Source of the DNA: Marinomonas polaris DSM 16579
GTDB taxonomy: Bacteria; Pseudomonadota; Gammaproteobacteria; Pseudomonadales; Marinomonadaceae
Reading direction: 5' to 3'
Assembly (NCBI RefSeq): GCF_900129155.1
Contig: NZ_FQVF01000018.1
Location: forward strand, 53,008 to 117,007
DNA: 64,000 nucleotides
Shown one piece after another: positions 54,444-63,200 of the stretch (positions are counted from its first letter, which is position 1; each line of letters opens with the position of its first letter). A program made the translations under genes and the position numbers. A model generated the notes under the pieces. The model had not been told where the DNA came from. It worked only from the letters and a program-made list of their open reading frames with translations, and did no database searches.

Positions 54444-55538
54444 CTACTTGCTACATATCTGTGGTGCCTGATAATCGAGGTTTAATAACTTAAAGTAATT
54501 TTCCCCCAAGGCAATATTACGAAAAGCGTTGTCATCTAGATATTGATGTATTCGACTCGTTACTTCCAGCTCCTGCTGATATACCTTAAAGCTATTATCT
54601 CGAAAGGCAACAAAGTCAGATCCTGGCAAAATTCGATCCGAATATTGATTTATAAAAGCAACATATTGAGGACGATAAGCAGATTTACTAAAGTAATAGT
54701 CCTCCAAAATTCGCCATGAAATATCCAGCATTAAATTGGGATACTGATCTAACAAACGAGACAAGATAGCAATATGCTCAGATGCCTTCATAGATTTTTG
54801 CTCATAAGACAAGCCCATGTGCGCCCAGACTATTTTATTCTCAGGGTAAAGTGCTAATGCTTGCTCCATTAAAGGCAAATACAAGGTAGGTGATGCATCG
54901 TTTCCGATATCTGAATGAATCGTAATTGGGTAATCTCTGGCTCTTAACTCCGCCATAAAACCAGCCCACTTAGTAATATCTTTCGGCGTTGCTGGCTTAT
55001 GACGATTATTAAATTGGGCTTGTTTCACCAAATTAACTTCCCCCATCCAATGGAACATACCAGGGTATTCCTTTTCATAAAGCTTCATTAGCTCAATAGT
55101 CGGCTCTGGATTAGATAAATCAGTGAAGGTCATCGATAAAGTAAGATGAAGGTCGTCAGGTTTGTATTCCAGCATGTTTGCAGCATTAACGAAATCATTA
55201 CGAATCGTTGGAGAAACTGGTGTTCCTGGGCATTTCAGGTAATTAGAACAGGATGAATTAGCTGGCAACATTTGCCCAATACCGTAAACATTGGCAAAAC
55301 GCACCGTGGTGCGAGACAAGTATTCATTTACCTCATTAAAAGGAATCGCCAGGCCATCAAAAGGTCGGTAATGTAAATGCGTATCTACAACAGAGGTGTA
55401 AGGCTCTGTCTCTCTGTCATAACAGGCAGATGTGCCTCTAAAGGAATCCAAAGAGCGATTTGCTGGCGTGTTATCAGAAGAAGCACAACCAGCCGCTAAT
55501 AAAGAAGCCAAAATGGCGAAAGGAAAACAACGACGCAT
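54444..55538 (-). CDS. Lipoprotein amidohydrolase-family TIM-barrel protein
   Basis: 364 residues from the ATG at 55538; AGGGA lies 9 nt upstream, whereas the ATG at 55547 would leave no room. Signal peptide with lipobox LLAAGC, so probably an outer- or inner-membrane lipoprotein. The body is an amidohydrolase/metal-dependent TIM barrel: metal ligands are suggested by VVDTHLHYRPF, HWMGEVN, ITIHSDIG, WAHMGLSYE and the Asp in LPGSDFVAF. The substrate is unknown. It is followed on the same strand by the hemolysin-III gene, 110 bp on. Confidence 0.85.
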   Translation of the reverse strand: MRRCFPFAILASLLAAGCASSDNTPANRSLDSFRGTSACYDRETEPYTSVVDTHLHYRPFDGLAIPFNEVNEYLSRTTVRFANVYGIGQMLPANSSCSNYLKCPGTPVSPTIRNDFVNAANMLEYKPDDLHLTLSMTFTDLSNPEPTIELMKLYEKEYPGMFHWMGEVNLVKQAQFNNRHKPATPKDITKWAGFMAELRARDYPITIHSDIGNDASPTLYLPLMEQALALYPENKIVWAHMGLSYEQKSMKASEHIAILSRLLDQYPNLMLDISWRILEDYYFSKSAYRPQYVAFINQYSDRILPGSDFVAFRDNSFKVYQQELEVTSRIHQYLDDNAFRNIALGENYFKLLNLDYQAPQICSK

Positions 55539-55705
55539 GACAAACATTCCCTATTAAATACATGATAAATGGCAGACAGCAAGAGACATTACAAAACATC
55601 CCTTTCTATGTGTAAACCACTATTCAATGTAAATCATGTTTCAATGTACGCTCTTGTATAGATTAAGAGACCTTTGCAAGATTTCACTCCTTAAAAAGGT
55701 CTTAA

Positions 55706-56470
55706 CTAAGCAAGAAACAACAAAAGCCCGCCAAACAAAATACGATACCAGCCAAAAGCTACAAAGGTGAATTTTTCCAAAAACGCCATAAACAGCTTCA
55801 TAACAACAAAAGCACTTAGAAAAGCCACCACAAAGCCGATCACCAAGGGCATCCATTGCTCGCCGGCAAATTCTTTGTAGTTTGAAAGCAAATCATAACC
55901 AGAAGCTGCCATCATCACAGGCAACGCCAATAAGAAAGAAAACTCAGCACTCGCTTTTCGGCTTAAGCCTACAAACAAAGCACCAACAATGGTTGAACCT
56001 GCGCGGCTAGTACCAGGAATAAGCGCAAATACTTGCGCAATACCAATCCACAGAGCTTGCTTGAAATTTAAGTTGTCCAAGTTATCGACACTAGGTGATT
56101 TATGTTTGATCCATCTCTCTGTCATCAGGAAAATCACACCACCAACAATAAACATGGTCGCCACCACAGAAACCGAAAACATGGCTTTTATTTGGTGACG
56201 AAACAAAAAACCAACCATAGCGACAGGTAAAAAAGCTACAAATACTTGGCACCACAAACGGAAATGTTTAAATGTAAAACGCTCTTTATAATTCGCGACA
56301 ACCGCTAAAATCGCAGCCAGCTGAATAATCACTTCAAACGCTTTATTGCCTTCCGTCTGCTCCATTCCCAACCATTGACTGACAACAATCAGATGCCCTG
56401 TTGAAGAGATAGGTAAAAACTCCGTCGCTCCTTCTACCAATCCGAGAATGACACTATGCAATACATCCAT
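55706..56470 (-). CDS. uppP: Undecaprenyl-diphosphate phosphatase
   Basis: Recycles the lipid carrier for peptidoglycan and other glycans by dephosphorylating undecaprenyl diphosphate; BacA/UppP overproduction gives bacitracin resistance. The 254-residue protein has the two signature motifs [15 protein letters not shown] near residue 13 and [14 protein letters not shown] near residue 156 and about seven to eight helices. It is slightly shorter than E. coli UppP (273). Separate from the PAP2 protein at 18436, which could be a second such enzyme. Confidence 0.95.
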   Translation of the reverse strand: MDVLHSVILGLVEGATEFLPISSTGHLIVVSQWLGMEQTEGNKAFEVIIQLAAILAVVANYKERFTFKHFRLWCQVFVAFLPVAMVGFLFRHQIKAMFSVSVVATMFIVGGVIFLMTERWIKHKSPSVDNLDNLNFKQALWIGIAQVFALIPGTSRAGSTIVGALFVGLSRKASAEFSFLLALPVMMAASGYDLLSNYKEFAGEQWMPLVIGFVVAFLSAFVVMKLFMAFLEKFTFVAFGWYRILFGGLLLFLA

Positions 56471-56597
56471 TAAAACCTACCTTCCACTATTTACAACTAC
56501 TAATAACAACACAATAAAATCAAATGCATAAAAAACTGCGCCAGCAATATAAAGCATCTTAGGTGAAAGAAAAATAAAAAATGATCAATAAGAAATC

Positions 56598-56629
56598 TTG
56601 ACCTAGGATCTAAGTCTAAGGTTTATACT
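56598..56629 (+). promoter_or_regulatory. MerR-type promoter of zntR
   Basis: TTGACC (56598-56603) and TATACT (56624-56629) are separated by 20 bp, longer than normal, as in MerR/ZntR-controlled promoters where the regulator must untwist the DNA. The spacer holds an imperfect dyad (ACCTAGG paired with a CTAAGGT type half). The promoter points at zntR itself, so the gene is probably autoregulated. Confidence 0.75.
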
Positions 56630-56654
56630 AGGAGGAAATAAATAGGAGCAATAT

Positions 56655-57089
56655 ATGTATCGCATTGGAGAACTCGCTAAAGCATGTGACATAAACAATG
56701 ACACATTACGATTTTATGAAAAAAACGCCCTACTCAGCCCTTCGAGTCGGTCTGAATCTGGCTACCGTCTTTACACAGAGAAAGACAAAGAAATTCTGCA
56801 ATTTATCTTGCGCGCAAAAGGGGTCGGATTCACCCTTGCTGAAATCCGTGAGCTGCTTTCTATTGAAGTAAACAAAGCCGACAACGCCTGTGCCGATGTA
56901 AAAGTCCTTGTCGATACAAAGCTCTCTGACGTCGAAAGAAAACTTGCGGAACTTACTCGCTTTCAGACCTCACTCAAACGCCTATCTGATGCCTGCTGCG
57001 GTGGTGAAGAAAGTGCCGAGCATTGCACCATACTCGAAGCCCTAGAATCGAATACAAACAATGTTCGCCATGAGCATTCGCACAGTTAA
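56655..57089 (+). CDS. zntR: Zinc-responsive MerR-family regulator ZntR
   Basis: 144 residues, against 141 for E. coli ZntR. N-terminal winged HTH (MYRIGELAKACDINNDTLRFYEK), dimerisation helix, and a C-terminal metal-binding loop. The Zn ligands align with those of E. coli ZntR: Cys79, Cys114, Cys115 and Cys124; position 119 is Glu here, with His123 nearby and a His-rich end (HEHSHS). A Cd(II)/Pb(II)-type regulator is a possible alternative. Ribosome site AGGAG. No zinc efflux gene is in the window. Confidence 0.9.
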   Translation: MYRIGELAKACDINNDTLRFYEKNALLSPSSRSESGYRLYTEKDKEILQFILRAKGVGFTLAEIRELLSIEVNKADNACADVKVLVDTKLSDVERKLAELTRFQTSLKRLSDACCGGEESAEHCTILEALESNTNNVRHEHSHS

Positions 57090-57255
57090 ATCGAGCAAAG
57101 AAATAGTTAAAAAAGCGAACCACTTAAAATATTTAAATCATTTGAAAAAAACTTACGATAAACCATAATATATTTATCTTTCTAAATTAAATATTAATAT
57201 TTATGGCATCATAATAATTAAATAATTACTTACACATCTTTCAGGAAAGCCAGAG

Positions 57256-58272
57256 GTGAATAAAAAAATAGGAACAATAGTCGACCTACAAGCTGACAGT
57301 GCTGATTCAATAACTGACAAACACCTACATTCAGCGACGGTTGAAGACGCGACAATCCAAGCGTCAATGCAACCTTGGGCTAATATGGAATGCTACCAGC
57401 TAAGCTCTGGCAAGACGTTAGCCAAGATGGATATCATTGATCTAGGCCGTCAACAGGTTGTTAGGGAGTCACAATTAGCGACTGTACAAAAGGTAGGGGT
57501 AACGCCTGCAAACTTTTGCACCATATCCTATTGCACACTTGACCCAAATTTTCGCTTTACCGAACTAAGCACAGACATTTCCGATACGTTATTCTTTTTA
57601 CCTGAGCAAACTGAGTACGACATTTTTGTCCCTACAGGTGTTCAAACCAACTATGTAAGTTTAAGTCAGGAAACATTTCTAAATAATGCTCGTATCCTCA
57701 ATCCATCCTTGTGGGAAAATCCCCCACAACAATTAGTCTCACTAAAAACCGATCAGTTTATTCATTTCAAGGCCGCATTAAATCTATGGTTTAATACGGC
57801 CGAAGCACTTCGTTCAAAAGGCATTATCGCCGATGACAATATTGTCAGCGATAGTTTATTACAGCAGGTGCTACACATTGTCACAGCGACCAACCTTGAA
57901 GACTCTCCCCCTTCACCCACAGAACGGCAACGCGCTTTCCATACCTGCCGTATGGCCCGTGCCTTTGTTGAACACAAACTAGCCGCCGATATCATCCCAA
58001 CAATAGCGGATATTTGTGCATTCGTTGGCGTATCTGAGCGCACGCTTCAATATGCCTTCCGTGCTTACGTCAATATGCCACCTCTGGCCTACCTTAGACT
58101 TTGTCGTTTAAATCAAGTACGTGCGACTTTACTTGTTTCAGATCCTCAAACCACGACAGTGACGGCCCTTGCTATGCGCTTTGGTTTTTTACATCTTGGT
58201 CGTTTTGCGCTTGATTACAAACAAGTATTTAGCGAATCCCCCTCTGCTACGCTCACTAAACAGTACCGTTAA
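57256..58272 (+). CDS. AraC-family regulator upstream of the two-partner secretion locus
   Basis: 338 residues from a GTG start with AGGAAA about 8 nt upstream. N-terminal sensor region (about 50-200) of unclear family, C-terminal AraC HTH pair (residues about 235-335: IADICAFVGVSERTLQYAFRAYVNMPP and VTALAMRFGFLHLGRFALDYKQVFSESP). Its C-terminal half resembles EutR-type regulators. It stands 106 bp before the TpsB gene in the same direction, so it may control expression of the adhesin system or be co-transcribed with it. The effector is unknown. Confidence 0.9.
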   Translation: MNKKIGTIVDLQADSADSITDKHLHSATVEDATIQASMQPWANMECYQLSSGKTLAKMDIIDLGRQQVVRESQLATVQKVGVTPANFCTISYCTLDPNFRFTELSTDISDTLFFLPEQTEYDIFVPTGVQTNYVSLSQETFLNNARILNPSLWENPPQQLVSLKTDQFIHFKAALNLWFNTAEALRSKGIIADDNIVSDSLLQQVLHIVTATNLEDSPPSPTERQRAFHTCRMARAFVEHKLAADIIPTIADICAFVGVSERTLQYAFRAYVNMPPLAYLRLCRLNQVRATLLVSDPQTTTVTALAMRFGFLHLGRFALDYKQVFSESPSATLTKQYR

Positions 58273-58378
58273 CTTACCAATAATTAACATTGTTTGCACT
58301 TTTGCGGAAACCGGATAGTCCCATTTATTCCTGCCAAGTATCTTAGATAGAATTTTCCGATAAAAGAGCAGAGCGGCA

Positions 58379-60208
58379 ATGTTTAAAACAGTAATAACAA
58401 ATACATTCTGGAAAAATACATTCGCCAAGTTTGTACAGAAACCCAGCTGCGCCATCACATTAGGCAAACCGTCTACACTTTCTCATGGGCGTAAACGAAT
58501 CACAGCAACAACCGCTATTTTGATATTTACACCTTTCTACACAGCACAAGCGGAAGACTCAGGTTCTCTTTTACGCGAACAACAAAATCAACAAGACATT
58601 CAGCGTTTAACCCCCTTTCCACAGGCGGAAGAAGAACAGCAAAAGTCATCTACAGTAGAAACACCAGAAATTGGTAAAACTATTATTGTTAGCGAAATAC
58701 GCTTTACTGGTAAAACAAGGTTATTACCCGAAAAAGTTCGCACCCAGATTACAAACAACGTTATGGGGAAACGTCTCGGTATCGTGGGAATTCAAGCGCT
58801 CGTCGATACAATAACATCGGCTCTACAGCAACAAGGTCATCTATTAGCAAGCGTCATACTGCCACAACAAGACATTACTGAGGGAGCTATCACTTTCCAG
58901 ATTATTGATGGGCGTTTAAGCAACATTGCCTTCGATAGATCGACATCAGTACGGGCCAATGAAGAGCGTTTACAAACGATAGCGAATGCTTATATTTCAC
59001 CGGATCAAGTGACCAAGTCTAAGCTAGAAGAAGCCCTCTTACGTATTAATGATCACCCAGGCGTCACGGCAAAAGCTCGACTAGCGCCAGGAAATGAACC
59101 CAACACCAGCAACCTTATTGTAAACGTCAAACAAGCACCTATCTTTTCAGCAACCGCTGCCGTCGATAATTCTGGCTCATACAGCACAGGACGCGAGCAA
59201 TTTAGAGCCAGCGCTGCATTTACAGACTTATCTGGACACGGTGATTTGACAGAGCTGACTATCGTTTCCTCAGAAGGACAGACATTCGCCAACAGTTCAT
59301 TTAGTGCACCTATCGGAGTAAGTGATTTCATCGCGCAGGCAAATTACGGATACCTCGATTATCACAATATCGATGATACAGGCAAAACTCTAGAGCTTGA
59401 AGGTTATGCTCACTTTTTAGGCCTAGGATTAGATTACAGTCTTATTCGCAGTCGAGACTTCAACTTACACCTTAATAGCAGTCTAAATGCCAAAGCATTA
59501 GTTGATGACAGTATCTCTGGACATTTACAGGATAAACGCTCGCTGATAGGAACAATCGAATTGGCTGGCGATTCACGTGATCGCTTTATGGGAAATGGAA
59601 TCACTTATTGGTCGGCGGCATGGAGTTATGGTGATCTAGATCTTTCAGGAGTCGAATCTGCACTGAGTAGCGATCAAGCCGGTTTAAAAACCAATGGACA
59701 ATTCCAGCGCGTAAATGCCAGCCTCACCAGATTACAAAAACTACCCGCAACATTCTCATTATTTGGTCGTGTACGTGGACAATGGGCTAACAAAAACCTC
59801 GACAGTTCAGAAGATTTTTCTTTAGGTGGTCCTTATAGCGTACGTGGCTGGCCCATAGGCGAAGGTAGGGGCGATATGGGAACTATCAGTACTATTGAGT
59901 TGCGTTACGACGCTCCTACAGCAACATCATGGGGTCAATTACAGTTTGCAACCTTTTTCGATGCCGGACATATCTGGGTAAACAAAAATCCAAACGACGT
60001 CGCGTCCACCATTGCCTGCGGTTGTAATGATTACAGTCTTACAAGCGCCGGCGTATCGGCACTTTGGACCCATAAATTCTTCAATTTATCTGCTACTTAT
60101 GCACAAGGAATAGGCGACAACCCGGGACGTTCCTCAAGCACCGACCAAAATGCAGACAACAGCAAAAACCATCATCAATTTTGGCTAACTGCCATGGCTA
60201 AATTCTGA
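58379..60208 (+). CDS. TpsB outer-membrane transporter (ShlB/FhaC family)
   Basis: 609 residues. The signal peptide has an unusually long n-region (about 40 residues) before a hydrophobic core (41-54) and cleavage near residue 58. POTRA domain at about 98-175 (SEIRFTGKTRLLPEKV to FQIIDGRLSNIAF), a second POTRA-like region to about 250, then a 16-strand barrel. The secretion motif of loop 6 is present as SVRGWPIGEGRG. The protein exports the TpsA adhesin encoded 10 bp downstream. A typical FhaC is about 580 residues. Confidence 0.94.
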   Translation: MFKTVITNTFWKNTFAKFVQKPSCAITLGKPSTLSHGRKRITATTAILIFTPFYTAQAEDSGSLLREQQNQQDIQRLTPFPQAEEEQQKSSTVETPEIGKTIIVSEIRFTGKTRLLPEKVRTQITNNVMGKRLGIVGIQALVDTITSALQQQGHLLASVILPQQDITEGAITFQIIDGRLSNIAFDRSTSVRANEERLQTIANAYISPDQVTKSKLEEALLRINDHPGVTAKARLAPGNEPNTSNLIVNVKQAPIFSATAAVDNSGSYSTGREQFRASAAFTDLSGHGDLTELTIVSSEGQTFANSSFSAPIGVSDFIAQANYGYLDYHNIDDTGKTLELEGYAHFLGLGLDYSLIRSRDFNLHLNSSLNAKALVDDSISGHLQDKRSLIGTIELAGDSRDRFMGNGITYWSAAWSYGDLDLSGVESALSSDQAGLKTNGQFQRVNASLTRLQKLPATFSLFGRVRGQWANKNLDSSEDFSLGGPYSVRGWPIGEGRGDMGTISTIELRYDAPTATSWGQLQFATFFDAGHIWVNKNPNDVASTIACGCNDYSLTSAGVSALWTHKFFNLSATYAQGIGDNPGRSSSTDQNADNSKNHHQFWLTAMAKF

Positions 60209-60218
60209 GGAAACAACC

Positions 60219-63200
60219 ATGAACAAGATCTATAAAGTCATTTATTCAAAAACCCTCGGCTGTTTGGTAGTTGTGTCCGAGTCTGCAAAATATGCTGGCG
60301 GTAAAAAAACCGCTCGCCGTAAGCTTGTTAGTCTGGTGGCGGCTTCTAGCCTGTTGTCGATGCCGGTGTTTGCGGATAATTTACCCACTGGTGGGCAGGT
60401 TGTGTCTGGTGCGGCGTCTATTTCTTCGAATGGCTCGGCCATGACAGTTAATCAATCTACCGATAAAATGATCGCCAACTGGCAGAGTTTTTCTGTCGGT
60501 GCTGGAAATTCGGTCACCTTTAATCAGCCCAGTGTGTCATCCGTGGCGCTCAACCGTGTGGTGGGCCACGATGCTAGCCAAATTCTTGGTAACCTGAACT
60601 CTAATGGCCAAGTGTTTCTGATCAACCCCAATGGCGTAGCCGTAGGCGCATCGGGCAGCGTACAAACAGGCGGTTTTATCGCGTCGACACTGGACATCAC
60701 TAACGAGAATTTTCTTTCTGGAAAGTATCAATTCACTGGTATTGGTGGCTCGATTAGCAATAAGGGGAATATTACTGGCCGTATTGTCGCGCTGATTGCG
60801 CCTTCTGTCACCAACGAAGGTTCAATTAACAGCAATTCTATTAACAATACGTCATCGGATTCCGTATCCAGCGTAGCATTGGCGGCGGGTACCGATGTTC
60901 TGCTCGACTTTGATGGCGATGGTTTGCTGTCTGTCGAGGTAAAAGCCAATACCCTTGCCAGCTTGGTTGAAAACAAAGGCTTAATTCAAACCGATGGCGG
61001 CGTCGCCATTCTAACCGCTAAAGGCGCATCCGATGTCCTAAAAGGCGTGGTAAACAACTCAGGGATGATTCAAGCCAATACCCTCGCCAGCCAGAACGGA
61101 CGTATTTTATTGCTGGGCGATATGAGCAATGGTGAAGTCATTGCTTCTGGTTCTCTTGAAGCTAATTTTGTTGAAACGTCGGCGGCAACGGTTAAAATCG
61201 ATAAGGATCTTAAAGTAGCAACCAACGGCGGCGAATGGCTAATCGACCCAGTAAATATCACCGTAGATTCGGCCATGGCAACGGCGACACAAAACTCTCT
61301 GACGACAGGTGATGTCACCATAACCACAGCGGGAGCAGGTTCAGACGAAGGCAATATTACGGTTGACGCTTCTATTAATTGGAGTACTAACACCCTCACC
61401 TTACGTGCCGATAACGACATCATCGTCAATGCTGAACTAACAAGCACAGGCACCACATCCAGCGATGGACTAGTGCTGCAATACGCGCAAACTACCTCAA
61501 CAGGCGACTATTCTATCAATGCACCCGTTAACCTCGCGACAGGAAGCTTATTCCAAACGAAAAAAGGCAGTGATGCCGCCATCACTTATACCGTTATTAC
61601 AAGCCTCGGTTCAGAAGGTTCCACCACAGGAACAGACTTACAAGGTATTAATGGCGGACTTAACGGCAATTATGTCCTCGGCGCGAATATCGACGCTTCA
61701 GCCACATCAGCATGGAACAGCAACGCAGGTTTTGATCCGCTTGGCGATGGAACGAACAACTTCACTGGCACATTCGATGGGCTTGGACATACCATCTCAA
61801 ATCTTTTTATTGATAGAGACACAACAGGTTTTGTAGGACTCTTTGCAGGTGCAGAAAACTCAACTATTCGAAATGTTGGGCTTCTTGGCGCAGATATTAC
61901 GGGTCATACTAATGTTGGCAGTCTTGCAGGATACCTCTCTAACACAACCAAAGTTTCAAACTCTTATGCAACAGGAAGTATAAATGGTTATTCAGTTGTC
62001 GGAGGTCTTGCTGGATACAACAGGGGAAACATTACAAACACATATTCAACAGCAAACGCAACAGCTACCAATGGTGTGGCGGGAGGTTTCATAGGAAGAA
62101 ATGACGGGACAATATCAAACGCTTATGCTACAGGAAACGTTAGTGGTAATTCTGCCGTTGGTGGTTTCTTTGGAACTAGCTCAATAGGTGGATCCGTTTC
62201 AAACTCTTATGCGACAGGAAAAATAACCGGCGATGGTAATAATGTGGGTGGGTTTGCAGGAAGGATGGAGGGTTCAATTTCCAATGTCTATTGGGATATA
62301 GATGGTACAGGGCAAACTGATGCTGTTGGGTACGGGATTTCATCTGGAATAACTGGTGTTTACAGCTCAACAAACACAATAGATGCCTTTTCTGAAGCAA
62401 TTTACGCTGGTTTTGATTTTACAAATGGCTGGTACATGATTGAAGGCTCTACCCGTCCTTTCTTACGCTCAGAATACTCAACTACTATTTCTAATGACCA
62501 TCAACTCCAACTGATGGCGATGGACTTAACCGCATCATACACCTTAGCAAACGACATTATTTATAGCGGCGATATGTGGAGCAGTAGTGGTTTTAGTTCT
62601 ATTGGGAGCCAGTCTACAAGATTCAGGGGGAATTTTGATGGCGTAGGACATACCATTTCTGATCTTTTTATCAATAGAGATAACACTGACTTTATCGGCT
62701 TATTCGGATTTTTAGATTCTAGCTCAACCATAAAGAACATTGGACTTATAAATGCAGACATAACAGGAAAAGATTATATCGGTGGTTTAGTAGGATGGAA
62801 TTATGGTGCTATTAATAATAGTTTCACAACAGGAAAAATAATGGGAAATGACAGTGTTGGGGGGCTAATAGGTTCAAGTGAAAATAACATTACCATCAAA
62901 GATTCTTACTCTTTTGCTAGTGTAGATGGTAACGACTATATTGGAGGTTTAGTTGGGTATAATGCAAGAGGAATTGAAAATAGTTACGCTACAGGAACAG
63001 TAAATGGCAATAATTATGTTGGAGGCTTAGTTGGAAGTAGTGGCAGTTCTAGTAGCCAAATTATAAATAGCTATGCAACAGGCCAAGTCACAACCATTAA
63101 TGATTATGCTGGTGGTTTGGCTGGATCCTCTGCGGGTTCAATTACAAACAGCTATGCAACAGGCAGTGTCAATAGTGGTCGTTATTATGTGGGGGGACTG

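Noticed and set aside
55668..55702. Stem AGACCTTT/AAAGGTCT after uppP
   Set aside because: Good stem but long loop and no T-tract on the - strand; terminator not supported.
61070..61456. 128-codon - strand frame opposite tpsA
   Set aside because: Shadow of a repetitive Ala/Thr/Val-rich coding frame; no supporting signals.
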